Positions 52,252 through 63,800 of a stretch of 64,000 nucleotides of DNA are shown piece by piece (position 1 is the stretch's first letter; every line of letters begins with the position of its first letter). Origin of the DNA: an uncultured SAR86 cluster bacterium (GTDB lineage: Bacteria; Pseudomonadota; Gammaproteobacteria; Magnimaribacterales; D2472). The notes below the pieces were generated by a model that did no database searches, was not told where the DNA came from, and saw only the letters and a program-made list of their open reading frames with translations. The position numbers were made by a program, and so were the translations under genes. The stretch is from NCBI GenBank assembly GCA_902599315.1, contig CACKEY010000003.1:87286-151285 (forward strand), in the 5' to 3' direction.

Positions 52252-53876
52252 TACATATTTGGGTAATTAGGACCACCGGTACCTTCGGGGGTTACCCAAG
52301 TAATATTTTGAGATGGATCTTTAATATCGCATGTTTTGCAATGAACGCAATTTTGTCCGTTGATAACAAATTTTGGTTCATTATCTTTTTCTACAACTTC
52401 GTAAACACCAGCTGGACAATATCTTTGTGCAGGTTCGTCATATATAGGCAGATTCTGAAGTATTGGTATGGTTGAATCTTTAAGTGTTAGGTGACAAGGC
52501 TGATCTTCTTCGTGGTAAGTGTTGGAAAGAAATACAGAACTAAGCTTATCAAAACTGATTTTACCATCAGGCTTTGGATATTCTATTTTTGGCATATCAG
52601 CGGCAGGTTTCATGCAGGCATAGTCTGGAGTTGTATGTCTTAGAGTGAAAGGGAGTTTGCCTCTGAATATCAATTGATCTATTGCGTTGAAGGCAGCTCC
52701 AATTAGAGCACCAAACTTATGGAACATGGGTCCAAAGTTTCTTGATTTGTAGAGCTCTTCATAAATCCAACTTGATTTAACTAAATCATTGAATTGAAGA
52801 TTGCTATCATTATCAATATTTTTAAAAATGGCTTCTGCAGCAAGCATTCCAGATTTCATAGCTGTATGAGAACCTTTAATTTTTGAGAAAATCAGTGTTC
52901 CAGCATTGTCGCCTACTAAAACACCACCCGGAAATTCCATGCTTGGTAGTGATTGAAGACCACCTTTAATAAGTGCTCTTGCTCCGTAAGTAACTCTTTC
53001 TCCTCCTTCTAGATAACGTCTGATTGATGGGTGAGTTTTCCAAGTTTGAAATTCATCATAAGGACTAAGATGAGGATTTTCATAATCCAGTGGAACGACG
53101 TATCCTAAATATACTTCGTTATTATCTGCATGATAGAGGTAAGATCCAGCGGGAGTATTTTTAGCACTAGGCCAGCCATTCGTGTGGATAACAAGACCTT
53201 CTTCGTGCACTTCATCCTTAATTTTCCAAATTTCTTTAAATCCAATTCCATAATGCTGCGGATCTTTATCTTTATCTAATTTAAATTTTGATATTAATTG
53301 TTTACCTAGATGACCTCTGCAGCCTTCACCAAATATTGTATATTTAGCTTTAATATCTATCCCTGCTTCGTATCCTGGTTTCTGTTCTCCGTTTAAACCA
53401 ACACCCATATCTCCAGTTCTAACGCCAACAACTTTATCTCCTTCGTAGAGGATCTCACTTGCAGGAAAACCGGGAAATATTTCAACTCCCAAATCTTCTG
53501 CCTGGGTTGCAAGCCATCGACAAAGATTTGCAAGACTGGCTACATAATTTCCATGATTATTCATGGGTGGCATTACAAATGAAGGAATAGGGAAGCTGAA
53601 TTTTTCAAACATAAACATTAACTTATCTTTTTTAACTGGAACGTTGAGAGGACAGTCTTTTTCTTTCCAATCTGGAATAAGTTCATTTAAAGCTGTCGGT
53701 TGAAATACATTTCCTGAAAGTATATGAGCGCCTATTTCAGAGCCTTTTTCAAGAAGACATATTTCTAGGGATTTATCATTTTCTTTCGCTAGCTGAGCAA
53801 GTTTAATGGCAGCGCTTAGGCCAGATGGACCTCCGCCAACGATGACGACATCGTATTCCATAACTTCTCTTTCCAT
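52251..53876 (-). CDS. Electron transfer flavoprotein-ubiquinone oxidoreductase
   Basis: VIVGGGPSGLSAAIKLAQ, GCRGHLGKQLISKF, GVLVGDNAGTLIFSKIKGSHTAMKSG, C-terminal 4Fe-4S RYCPAGVYEV..QNCVHCKTCDIKDPSQNITWVTPEGTGGPNYPNM. Confidence 0.96.
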   Translation of the reverse strand: MEREVMEYDVVIVGGGPSGLSAAIKLAQLAKENDKSLEICLLEKGSEIGAHILSGNVFQPTALNELIPDWKEKDCPLNVPVKKDKLMFMFEKFSFPIPSFVMPPMNNHGNYVASLANLCRWLATQAEDLGVEIFPGFPASEILYEGDKVVGVRTGDMGVGLNGEQKPGYEAGIDIKAKYTIFGEGCRGHLGKQLISKFKLDKDKDPQHYGIGFKEIWKIKDEVHEEGLVIHTNGWPSAKNTPAGSYLYHADNNEVYLGYVVPLDYENPHLSPYDEFQTWKTHPSIRRYLEGGERVTYGARALIKGGLQSLPSMEFPGGVLVGDNAGTLIFSKIKGSHTAMKSGMLAAEAIFKNIDNDSNLQFNDLVKSSWIYEELYKSRNFGPMFHKFGALIGAAFNAIDQLIFRGKLPFTLRHTTPDYACMKPAADMPKIEYPKPDGKISFDKLSSVFLSNTYHEEDQPCHLTLKDSTIPILQNLPIYDEPAQRYCPAGVYEVVEKDNEPKFVINGQNCVHCKTCDIKDPSQNITWVTPEGTGGPNYPNM

Positions 53877-54015
53877 AGATTACTCCCTCTTTTTTTAGTG
53901 GTAAAAAAACATTACAATTATATCCATATAAATCATGTAATTAATGATATTATATCAAAAATTAATAATAAATTATAACTATTCAAAATAATATCAGATT
54001 AAAAGAGCCCCATCT

Positions 54016-54768
54016 ATGAAAATTTTAGTTCCAATCAAGCGTGTAGTAGATTATAACGTGAAAGTAAGACCCTTAGGTGATCAATCTGATGTAGATCTTA
54101 ATAATGTCAAAATGGCGATGAATCCATTTTGTGAAATTGCTGTTGAAGAAGCTGTTAGACTCAAAGAGGCAGGAACTGCAACTGAAGTTGTGGCTGTGAC
54201 TGTTGGTAAATCAGACTCTCAGGAACAGCTTAGAACTGCATTAGCTCTGGGAGCTGATAGAGCTATATTAGCAGAAACAGACTCACTTTTAGAACCTTTA
54301 GCTATTGCGAAAGTTCTTTCAAAGGTTATAGAAGAAGAATCTCCGAAATTAGTCATTTTAGGTAAACAGGCGATTGATGGAGATAACAATCAAACTGGTC
54401 AAATGCTTGCTGCTATGTTGAATTATTCCCAAGCAACATTCGCATCCGAAGTCATAATTGATGAAGATTCTGCATCCGTAACTCGAGAAATAGATGGCGG
54501 TCTTCAAACAATCAAGGTCTCTCTTCCAGCTATCATTACAACCGACTTAAGACTTAATGAGCCGAGATATGCATCTCTGCCAAATATTATGAAAGCTAAG
54601 AAGAAAGAATTGGATGTCAAACCAATTGAAGAAATGGGAGTAGATATAAACAATAGAATGGAATTGTTGTCCGTTGAACTCCCTGCATCTAGGCAAGAGG
54701 GTATTAAAGTTGAATCAGTTGAAGACTTAGTTAGTAAATTAAAAGAAGAAGCAAAGGTGATTTCATGA
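54016..54768 (+). CDS. etfB: Electron transfer flavoprotein beta subunit
   Basis: [56 protein letters not shown]. Confidence 0.97.
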   Translation: MKILVPIKRVVDYNVKVRPLGDQSDVDLNNVKMAMNPFCEIAVEEAVRLKEAGTATEVVAVTVGKSDSQEQLRTALALGADRAILAETDSLLEPLAIAKVLSKVIEEESPKLVILGKQAIDGDNNQTGQMLAAMLNYSQATFASEVIIDEDSASVTREIDGGLQTIKVSLPAIITTDLRLNEPRYASLPNIMKAKKKELDVKPIEEMGVDINNRMELLSVELPASRQEGIKVESVEDLVSKLKEEAKVIS

Positions 54769-55694
54769 GTATATTAGTTATAGCAGAACACGATAACGCA
54801 AATTTAAAGCCTGCAACCTTAAATACCGTTGCTGCGGCTAAAGAATTGAATGGTGAAGTACACCTTCTTATTTCTGGCAATTCCTGTCAAAGTGTTGCTG
54901 ATGAAGCAAGCGGAGTTGAAGGTATTTCCAAGATTCTTATCTCTGACAATGCTGCTTATGAAAATCATTTAGCTGAAAGTACAGCTAATCTAATTAAATC
55001 AGTTGCTAGCAATTATTCTCACATACTTGCAGCAGCAACAACATTTGGAAAAAATGTTTTACCGAGACTCAGCGCATTGCTAGATGTTCAACAAATATCA
55101 GAAATTACAGAAATTGTTTCTGAAGATACTTTTAAAAGACCTATATATGCAGGAAGTTGTATTGCAACAGTCAAATCAAATGATTCGATCAAAGTAATTA
55201 CAGTCAGAGCTACAGCCTTTGATCCTGTGAATTCATCTGGCGGTTCTGCATCCATTGAAAATATTGATGCTGATAACATTTCTGATTTAACATCCTTTGT
55301 CGGAGAAGAGATTGCTCAGAGTGATAGACCAGAGCTAACAGCAGCTAGTATTGTAATTTCAGGTGGAAGAGGCATGCAATCAGGTGATAATTTCCATCTC
55401 CTGGAGGCAATTGCAGATAAGCTTGGTGCAGCTGTTGGTGCTTCCAGGGCTGCTGTAGATGCAGGTTTTGTTCCCAATGATTACCAAGTTGGCCAAACGG
55501 GTAAAATTGTTGCTCCAGATTTATACATAGCTGTTGGTATTAGCGGTGCCATACAGCATTTAGCTGGAATGAAAGATTCAAAGGTAATTGTGGCTATAAA
55601 TAAAGATGAAGATGCGCCTATTTTTCAGGTTGCTGATTATGGATTGGTGGCAGACCTATTTAATGCTTTGCCAGAGCTTTCAGAACAACTCTAA
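54765..55694 (+). CDS. etfA: Electron transfer flavoprotein alpha subunit
   Basis: [73 protein letters not shown]. Confidence 0.97.
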   Translation: MSILVIAEHDNANLKPATLNTVAAAKELNGEVHLLISGNSCQSVADEASGVEGISKILISDNAAYENHLAESTANLIKSVASNYSHILAAATTFGKNVLPRLSALLDVQQISEITEIVSEDTFKRPIYAGSCIATVKSNDSIKVITVRATAFDPVNSSGGSASIENIDADNISDLTSFVGEEIAQSDRPELTAASIVISGGRGMQSGDNFHLLEAIADKLGAAVGASRAAVDAGFVPNDYQVGQTGKIVAPDLYIAVGISGAIQHLAGMKDSKVIVAINKDEDAPIFQVADYGLVADLFNALPELSEQL

Positions 55695-55695
55695 C

Positions 55696-56802
55696 CTACT
55701 GATTTGAAGTAATATTTAATCCTAGCCTTTCAATATTTTGACTGGCTGATCCATTGATTAGCTCACATTCTTTTGCAAGCAGGCAATATCTCCATAAAAC
55801 GTAATCTTTATCCACTCCCGCACCTCCGTGCAGGTGCTGAGCAGAATAACTTATTTTATGACAAGCATTTCCAGCCCAAATTTTTGATACTAATGCGTCA
55901 TTTTCGCAATCAAGATTTGTATTCAGATTTGTTGATGCTTGTTGATTAACTAATCTCAAGCATTCAAGTTCAATAAAACAGTCTGCTGCCCTGTGTGAAA
56001 CTGCTTGAAAAGTTCCTATAACTCTGCCAAATTGCTCTCGTTCAGATGTGTAAGATGCAATTAAAGATGTCATTTTGTTAGTTACCCCAAGAGCTATATA
56101 ACTTCTCATCACCATATTTATTTGTAACAAGTATCTTAAAGTTTCCAGTCCACGTCCTTCTTGATGAACTATATTAGATTGTTCGATTGAAACATTATTT
56201 AGCTCTACTTTAAATAAAGGTGAGTTAGCAGTAGAAGTTAGTTGAGTTAATTTAACTTCATCAGTTTTCACAAGGACGAGGATCACACCTTTATTTGAAG
56301 ATGCGGAAATCAAAATACCCTTAGCTAAAGACGATATTTCAGAAAGATATTTTGAACCATTAATAATTACTTTATCACCATCAAAAACTGCTGTAGTAGT
56401 TGGATTTTCTGGATCATGGTTTAGCGGTTCTAAAATAGCTGACGTATATATTTCACCTTTAGTTATAGACGAAACAATTGATTGATGATTATCATTTTTA
56501 CTAAATTTTTGAAGTGTTTGAGCAACATCAACTAAACATCCAGTTAAACTCAATGGAACAGCATAAAAACCTAGACACTCAAAAAGAATTCCTAGATCAT
56601 ATAAATCTTCGCCACTACCATTTAATTTTTCATTGATACCAAGTCCTAAATATCCATTAGTTGCAAGAAAATCATAAAGGCTTTCGTCATGCTTAAACTC
56701 ATTATCAAATTCCTTTAGTTTTTCTGAAGAGCATTTTTCTGAGAATATTTTGTTCAGAGATTCTCTTATCTCTCGTTGATGACTTAATTCTGAAAAGTCC
56801 AC
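55696..56802 (-). CDS. Acyl-CoA dehydrogenase family protein
   Basis: SEREQFGRVIGTFQAVSHRAADCFIELECLRL, AQHLHGGAGVDKDYVLWRY. Confidence 0.9.
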   Translation of the reverse strand: MDFSELSHQREIRESLNKIFSEKCSSEKLKEFDNEFKHDESLYDFLATNGYLGLGINEKLNGSGEDLYDLGILFECLGFYAVPLSLTGCLVDVAQTLQKFSKNDNHQSIVSSITKGEIYTSAILEPLNHDPENPTTTAVFDGDKVIINGSKYLSEISSLAKGILISASSNKGVILVLVKTDEVKLTQLTSTANSPLFKVELNNVSIEQSNIVHQEGRGLETLRYLLQINMVMRSYIALGVTNKMTSLIASYTSEREQFGRVIGTFQAVSHRAADCFIELECLRLVNQQASTNLNTNLDCENDALVSKIWAGNACHKISYSAQHLHGGAGVDKDYVLWRYCLLAKECELINGSASQNIERLGLNITSNQ

Positions 56803-57983
56803 TAGCGACTCCTTGGCATGAATAAACCTGCCATCGCTATAATATCTCTTTGAACTTCATTGGTGCCACCTCCAAAAGTTAATATAGATGCTGTTCGGTA
56901 CATTCTTTCAAGGCGCGCATTTAGAATTTTTAATTCTGAATCATTTTTTAAGATACTTAGCTCACCCATAATTTCCATCAAAAGTCTATAAGCCTCAATA
57001 AAAAATTCAGATCCGTAAACTTTAGCGACTGAAGCCTCTGCCATATTGAGCTGATCAGACTCCATAATCCATGTTTGTTTCCAGCAAATTAGTTTTAATG
57101 CTTCAATTCCGGAGTGAATTTGAGCAAAATTTTGTTTTACCCATGACAAATCAGTTAAAGATTGATCATTACCAATTTCAGTATTTTGAGCTAATTCTAA
57201 AACGTTCCTATAAAGTTCTTCAACAGGACCATGATTAACTAAAGCAAGTCGCTCTAAGTTTAATTGACTAGTTATTAGTGACCATCCTTGATTCACTTCA
57301 CCAACTAAATGTGAATATGGGACTTTGATATTTTCATAGAAAGTAGCATTAGTTCTTACATCGCCTAAAGTGTTAATTGCAGTCAAAGAAAAACCTGGGT
57401 CATTTGTTGGAACTATAAACATTGAAATTCCCTTGTGATTCTTGGCTTCAAAATCGGTTCTTGCTGCAAGCCATATATAGTCTGAAAAGTTTGCTAGACT
57501 AGTCCACATTTTTTGACCATTTATAAGATATCCATCTTTTTCTTTAATAGCTTTTGTTTGTAGGGAGGCCAAATCAGTCCCAGAATTTGGTTCAGAGTAA
57601 CCAATACCAAATATTAATTTTCCTTGTAAAATTTTTGTTGCTATTTCTTCTTTGGCCCAATCAGATCCATACTCTGCAATCATCGGTCCCACTGATTCTG
57701 TTGTTAGAAATGGGAACGGAAAGCCAGTTCGCATTACAGTCTCAACGAAGATGTATTGCTCAATTGGACTTAGCTCCTTACCACCAAACTCTTTTTTCCA
57801 ACTAAGGCCTATCCATCCATCCTCGCCCATGGTGAGCATAGCTTTTTTAAATTCTGGGCCGCCACCTTCAAAATATTCTGGATTATTTAGCTCTGTTTTT
57901 AACTCAGGTGTAATTAATCCTTTGAAGTATTCTTGCAGCTCATCTTTTAATTTAGCTTGTTGTGGATTTAATTGTATTAGCAT
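56802..57983 (-). CDS. Acyl-CoA dehydrogenase family protein
   Basis: GYSEPNSGTDLASLQTKA, INGQKMWTSLANFSDYIWLAARTD, TFGGGTNEVQRDIIAM. Confidence 0.93.
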   Translation of the reverse strand: MLIQLNPQQAKLKDELQEYFKGLITPELKTELNNPEYFEGGGPEFKKAMLTMGEDGWIGLSWKKEFGGKELSPIEQYIFVETVMRTGFPFPFLTTESVGPMIAEYGSDWAKEEIATKILQGKLIFGIGYSEPNSGTDLASLQTKAIKEKDGYLINGQKMWTSLANFSDYIWLAARTDFEAKNHKGISMFIVPTNDPGFSLTAINTLGDVRTNATFYENIKVPYSHLVGEVNQGWSLITSQLNLERLALVNHGPVEELYRNVLELAQNTEIGNDQSLTDLSWVKQNFAQIHSGIEALKLICWKQTWIMESDQLNMAEASVAKVYGSEFFIEAYRLLMEIMGELSILKNDSELKILNARLERMYRTASILTFGGGTNEVQRDIIAMAGLFMPRSR

Positions 57984-58027
57984 TTGACTACTAGTATCTC
58001 ATCTTCATTTCTCAAGGCAATATCTTC

Positions 58028-58213
58028 GTGTATTATTATTTTATGGAAAGTTACACAAAAACGATGGAAATACTCCATAAAAAACTACTCCAAGCAAGAA
58101 CAAAAGATCAAGAGGACAGGATTGTTAATTTAATGCTAGCTGAGGCAAGGCGATATAGAAAAACAGAGGATTTGAAGCTACTTGATCTTAAAGATTCAAA
58201 TTCGACTGCATAG
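58028..58213 (+). CDS. Hypothetical small charged protein (56-61 aa)
   Basis: ORF fills the gap between acyl-CoA dehydrogenase and trmA; likely start ATG 58043 (MESYTKTMEILHKKLLQARTKDQEDRIVNLMLAEARRYRKTEDLK..). Confidence 0.5.
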   Translation: MYYYFMESYTKTMEILHKKLLQARTKDQEDRIVNLMLAEARRYRKTEDLKLLDLKDSNSTA

Positions 58214-58214
58214 C

Positions 58215-59222
58215 TTATTTTAATATTGCAATAACTTCCAAATGATCAGTATTTGAAAACTGATCAAACAATCCAATTGATTTAACCTCTCTTTTCATAA
58301 TTTTTAAGTCACGAAAAAAAGTTTCTGGATTGCATGATATGTAAATCATATTTTTAAATTGATTAGACAAATTTATAGTTTCGATACTTAAGCCAGCTCT
58401 TGGAGGATCGACCAATATATGGCTAAAGTTATATGAAGTTAAATCAATATTCTTTAATCTTCTAAATATGCGCTTATTACTGAGTGCTAATGCTGTCTCA
58501 TTGTCAGAAAGCCTTGCGGTTTCAATATTTGCAACACCATTTAATTTTATCGACTCTATCAATAGCCTAACCGCATGACGATTATTTTCTGTCGCAAAAA
58601 CTTTATTGAATTTTGAAGCTAGGGGTAGGGTGAAGCCTCCACAGCCACAATAAACTTCAAGTAGATCCTTTGAGTCTTTTAAATAATCTGTAATAAAAGA
58701 AATCATCATTGAATAAAGATAGAAATTAGGCTGAAAAAAAACTACATCGTTTTGTAATATTTCAAAGCTAGAATTTTTATATTTACATATTATTTTTAGA
58801 TTATCTTTATCATTGATAATTTTTTGATTTTTACTTCTTCCAATGATATAAAGATTTTTGAATTTTGCTTGAATAACTTTAGCTTCAATACTCCATTCAT
58901 CCTTAAGTTTTTTGTGATAAATCATTGTAGCTAAAATATCTGATCCTGAAGATCTAAAATTAATTTGAAATAATTTTGATTTTAAAATGCTCGATTTATT
59001 AATATATTTTAAAAATTTTGGCATTATTTTTTGGATGCTATGATGAGGAATTTTAGATTTATCCATATATATTTTTTTCCCATCTTCAATCATTGTGTAT
59101 GAGCTTTTACTAATACCGAACTCACATCTAGCCCTGTAACCAGAAGCAGGTGATAAAAATATTGAAGGTTTAATATCTGATAAGGTTGATAGTTCAAGAC
59201 AAAATTTAGAGAACTTATTCAT
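58215..59222 (-). CDS. trmA: tRNA (uracil-5-)-methyltransferase
   Basis: YRARCEFGI, LLEVYCGCGGFTLPLA, LVDPPRAGLS, MIYISCNPETFFRDL. Confidence 0.92.
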   Translation of the reverse strand: MNKFSKFCLELSTLSDIKPSIFLSPASGYRARCEFGISKSSYTMIEDGKKIYMDKSKIPHHSIQKIMPKFLKYINKSSILKSKLFQINFRSSGSDILATMIYHKKLKDEWSIEAKVIQAKFKNLYIIGRSKNQKIINDKDNLKIICKYKNSSFEILQNDVVFFQPNFYLYSMMISFITDYLKDSKDLLEVYCGCGGFTLPLASKFNKVFATENNRHAVRLLIESIKLNGVANIETARLSDNETALALSNKRIFRRLKNIDLTSYNFSHILVDPPRAGLSIETINLSNQFKNMIYISCNPETFFRDLKIMKREVKSIGLFDQFSNTDHLEVIAILK

Positions 59223-59380
59223 ATCAAATTTATTACGAGTATAATAAACCCAATAAATACAATGTTTAGGGTTAAAAATAGTATTATAAATTTAGAAACC
59301 GTTAAATTATTAAGATCACTTTGAAGATCTTTTGAGGTGCGAACACCCATTAACGATGCTAGGATCCTTTTAAACCACAT
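59219..59380 (-). CDS. DUF2970 family small membrane protein
   Basis: Direct minus-strand translation MWFKRILASLMGVRTSKDLQSDLNNLTVSKFIILFLTLNIVFIGFIILVINLI*; ATGA overlap with trmA start. Confidence 0.75.
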   Translation of the reverse strand: MWFKRILASLMGVRTSKDLQSDLNNLTVSKFIILFLTLNIVFIGFIILVINLI

Positions 59381-59383
59381 ATT

Positions 59384-59983
59384 ATGACAAGCAAGATTAT
59401 CACAATTACTAAGACTGCCGAAGACTATTTATCTAAGCTGATAGCAGAGAAAAATGAACCTGGAACTGCTGTAAGGGTTTTTATCTCTGATCCAGGGACC
59501 GCGAATGCTGAAACATGTTTGGCTTATTGTAAACCAGATGAGCTTGTTGCTTCTGATACTCTTATATCGCTTCCAACGCTTTCAGTTTATGTTGAAGAGC
59601 GAAGCATCCCATTTCTCTTAGACGCAGAGGTGAATTATGATGTTGATAATTTTGGAGGCCAATTAACTATCAAAGCTCCGAATGCTCGATTACCCAACAT
59701 TTCTCCTGATAGTCCTCTTGAGGATAGAGTTAATTATGTTATTTATAATGAAATTAATCCCATGTTAGAGTCCCATGGAGGTTTAGTTAGTTTATTAGAA
59801 ATTACCGATGATAACTTTGCAATTCTTCAATTCGGAGGAGGGTGTCAAGGTTGTGGCATGGTTGATGTAACTCTAAAAGATGGAATTGAAAAAACTCTTT
59901 TAGAGCAGTTACCAGAGTTAGCTGGCGTTAGAGATATGACAGATCACTCTATGGATGAAAACGCATTTTACAGAGAAGAATAG
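59384..59983 (+). CDS. nfuA: Fe-S biogenesis protein NfuA
   Basis: A-type-like N-domain plus Nfu domain INPMLESHGGLVSLLEI..LQFGGGCQGCGMVDVTLKDGIEKTLLEQLPEL (CxxC). Confidence 0.95.
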   Translation: MTSKIITITKTAEDYLSKLIAEKNEPGTAVRVFISDPGTANAETCLAYCKPDELVASDTLISLPTLSVYVEERSIPFLLDAEVNYDVDNFGGQLTIKAPNARLPNISPDSPLEDRVNYVIYNEINPMLESHGGLVSLLEITDDNFAILQFGGGCQGCGMVDVTLKDGIEKTLLEQLPELAGVRDMTDHSMDENAFYREE

Positions 59984-60843
59984 ACTGAGACTATTATTCC
60001 AATCTTTGGATGATCAAAATAGTGCACTTCATTTTTAAAAATTCTTCTCTCCTCTTTTAACAGATATTTCACTTCATCTAATCTTATTAGTGGCTCACTG
60101 AAGGCTTCCTTTGTATTGATTTTAGGTTTTACAATTTCACCTTTTTCAAATATTTTTGTATCTATTTTAATATCATAGTCTTTTATCTCGTCAGGAATTG
60201 AGTCTTTCAAAGCATCAAGTTTAATTTTATTTATAATTTTTTTATCTTTATTAGAGCTTAAATTGCCATCTAAATAAGCAATTACATCAAGATGAAGATA
60301 TCTACTTTTATACAGTTTGATTAGAAGTCCATTATTGTCAAAAATTTCATGTATGTATGGCGCATTTTCCTTTGATAAAGCTGGTTGAATCCACGACTCT
60401 TTGTGCAGAATCTTGTACTCTTTTCTGCGATCAAGTCTTCTATAAATATTATTAAGTTGATCAAGCTTAGATTTTTTTTCAAACCACTTACTTTCGTATA
60501 TTTGAGAATTGGTTTTTATATTGGTTAATCCGGATGATTCTTTGTTATCAGTATTTGTTTCATTAATAGGCATCATATCAACTGAAAACTCATTTTCTTC
60601 AAAGTCAAACGAGTTGATTATTGATTTTTCATTGAGAGAGATTTCTAATTTATCTTGTAATGTAATGGTATTTATACCTTCAATACTTAGTTTTTGTGAT
60701 TCAAGCTGCTCATTTGCAATTATCTCCAGTTGCTCAAATACAACAATCTCGACATTATATGTTTCATTATTATTTTTTTTAGCAACAGAGTAAAAGCTCG
60801 CAAAAAAAATTAGAGAGAGTGTAAAAAATTTATAAAAGTTCAT
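59968..60843 (-). CDS. CsiV family (peptidoglycan-binding-like) protein
   Basis: Signal peptide; NVEIVVFEQ start and EERRIFKNEVHYFDHPKIGIIVSVYSSL end typical of CsiV; directly downstream of mfd. Confidence 0.75.
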   Translation of the reverse strand: MNFYKFFTLSLIFFASFYSVAKKNNNETYNVEIVVFEQLEIIANEQLESQKLSIEGINTITLQDKLEISLNEKSIINSFDFEENEFSVDMMPINETNTDNKESSGLTNIKTNSQIYESKWFEKKSKLDQLNNIYRRLDRRKEYKILHKESWIQPALSKENAPYIHEIFDNNGLLIKLYKSRYLHLDVIAYLDGNLSSNKDKKIINKIKLDALKDSIPDEIKDYDIKIDTKIFEKGEIVKPKINTKEAFSEPLIRLDEVKYLLKEERRIFKNEVHYFDHPKIGIIVSVYSSL

Positions 60844-63800
60844 TTAATAACTTGGCTACAGCAGATCGCTTATCAATATTCTCAGCAATATCTAGGGTAA
60901 TCTTACTTTCATTTTTAAGCTTTATCTTAGCTGATCCTGATTGAATCAATCCAATTAATTTTTTATATACTTGATCAGTTAAATTATTATTAAAAGTAAG
61001 CATTGCATTCTGATGATTAGAGTAGATTTTTTTAATGCCTACATTTGCTGCAATTATCCTTAGCTTTGAATTTTCAATTAGATTCAATACTTCATTATCC
61101 GGTTTTCCACATCGATCTTTAAGATCAATTAATATTTGATCAATTTGTTCAGATGTTTCAGCATCATTCAATGATCTGTAAACTTTCAACCTTTCATTGG
61201 CAACTGGAAGATATGTATCAGGAATTAAAGCACGATCATTAAAATTAATTTCTGTATCAAGGATTGGATCTTGCTGATGTCCTTTGATGTTATTAACAGC
61301 ATCTTTTAACATTGATAAATACATGCTTAGTCCTATAGCTTCTATGTGTCCACTTTGTTTAACTCCTAAAAAATCACCAGCTCCTCTTATTTCAAGATCT
61401 TCTTGAGCAATAAAATATCCCGACCCTAAATCAGAATACTTTACCAATGAATCTAATTTTGCTTTAGGTCCTCTCTTTAAGTCCATGTTTGGAATTAGTA
61501 AATAACAATAAGCTTGACGCAATGATCTTCCAACACGACCTCTTAATTGATGTAATTGCGACAGACCAAATTTGTGAGCATCAATGACAATCATAGTATT
61601 TGCATTTGGAATATCTAAACCCATTTCAACAATTGTTGTACAAATAAGAATATCTATTAAATTTGCGTTAAAGCCATTCATGGTTTTGGTAATTAATTTT
61701 TTTGATAATTTTCCATGAGCAATGCCTACATTTGCCTCCGGTGTAAGATCTGTAATTTGCTTTTTCAATTGCTCCATTTTTGAAATATCATTTTGAACTA
61801 TGAAAACCTGCCCACCCCTAGATATTTCTCTATCGATAGCATTTTTGATAATTTGTTGATTTTGTATATTTAAAAAAGTTTTTACGCTTATTCTTTCTAG
61901 AGGAGGAGTATATAGGTAAGAAAAATCTTTTAATCCAGAATAAACAAGATTCAATGTTCTGGGAATAGGAGTTGCAGACATGTAAAGGATATGAGTTGTT
62001 GATTGTCTTGATTTAATAATCTCTTTTTGTTTTGTCCCAAATCGATGCTCTTCATCAATTACTAGTAGACCAAGATTATCAAGAGCAATTTCACTATTAA
62101 GCAATGTATGTGTTCCAATTAAAATATCAATTTTTTTATGTTTAAAATCCTCATAAATCTTTAGTTTATTTTTTTGGGATGTATGTCTTGTAAGAAGTTC
62201 TATGTTAACTGGAAAGTTAAAAAATCTTTTTACAAAACTTTCTAAGTGTTGTTTGGCTAAAATAGTACTAGGAGCCAAAAGCATTACCTGTTTTTTAGCA
62301 TGGACAGCTACAAAGGCTCCGCGCATTGCAATTTCAGTTTTTCCGAAACCAACATCACCGCATATCACTCTATTCATTGGCTTAATCAATGAAATATCTT
62401 TTATAACATCATTAATGCAATTGATTTGATCCTTTGTCAGAACGTATGGGAAATCATTATCAAACTCGTTATAAGAATTTTTATCACAGATCAGTTGACT
62501 GGAAGATGCAATAGAACGTCTTGACTCGATGTCTAGAAGTTCTGCAGCATGATCAAGAGCTTTTAATTTCGCCTTTTCCTTTTTTATCTTCCATTTATTT
62601 GACGACAATGAATCAAGGGGTATCCCTTGAGCTTGGGTTGTTTGAAATTTTGAAACTAAGTAAGATTGCCTAATTGGAACATATAAAATTTCATTTTCAT
62701 GATATGTAATTTTTATGTATTCCTCCTCACTGCTGTTTGTTTTTAAAACTTCTAGACCCTCATAAATTCCAACACCATAATCAACATGAATAACTAATTC
62801 ATTATCAAGAAATGGATTTTCGAAATTTTTGATAAGTGAATCATTAATTTGTGAACTATTTTTTTTACTTAAAATTTCTGAGCTTACAAATTCATCAAGA
62901 TTTAGATGAATAAAACTTCCATTTTCGTTAATAAATGATCGAGCTGATGAGTGAAAACAACTAAATATTCCATCTCTTATGTTGAAAGGAATCGTTGTGG
63001 TATTTATTTTATATTTCTTATTAATTTCATCTAATTTTGTCTGTTCCGACGAAGTAATTAAAAGAGAAGCTAATTCTCCATTATTTTGTTTATCAACTAA
63101 CTCTTTTAACTGTATTTCTTTATCTTTTTTGTTATCAATTAATGCATTATAACTTGCAAAAGCAATTTCTTTTGATGAATCTAAATAAGATTGAATCTCT
63201 TGCATTTGAAATATGTAGTCATTTGGTTTCATTAACGGTCTCGATACATCAATTGACTCTTCCTGATATCTTTCTTCAACAAAACTCATATGAGAAACTA
63301 ACAGTTGATCAATTTTGTTTGATTTCATTAGATTAAACTCAGGAAAAAAATCTATCAGATTCGAATTATCTGTCTGAATCAGCGGATTATATATTTCATA
63401 CCCTTCGGGATATTGACCATTAACTAAAGTTTTAAATATTTCACAATGTCTTTCATCATGTGTTTGAAAATAGTTTCTCCAGTTTGATTTAAATTTTTTT
63501 ATCGATTCATCGTCTAATCTAATCTCTGAACCACTGAATAGTTTAAATTTAGATAATTTATCAATCATATGTTGTGATGAGGGATCAAATTGTCTTATTT
63601 CATCAATTTGATCTCCAAAAAAATCAACTCTTAAGGGTTCTTTATGAAATCCAGAGTAAAAATCAACAACACCACCTCTTACTGTGTATTCATTGATTGA
63701 TGTTACTTTATCAACTCTTTGATAATTCAATTCTTCTAAAATATCTGTTAAGTCTTTAATAGAGAGTGAATCTCCAATCCTAAATTGCTTTCTTGCAAAA

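Noticed and set aside
57554-57987. Plus-strand ORFs of 83 and 111 aa
   Set aside because: Antisense to a well-supported acyl-CoA dehydrogenase
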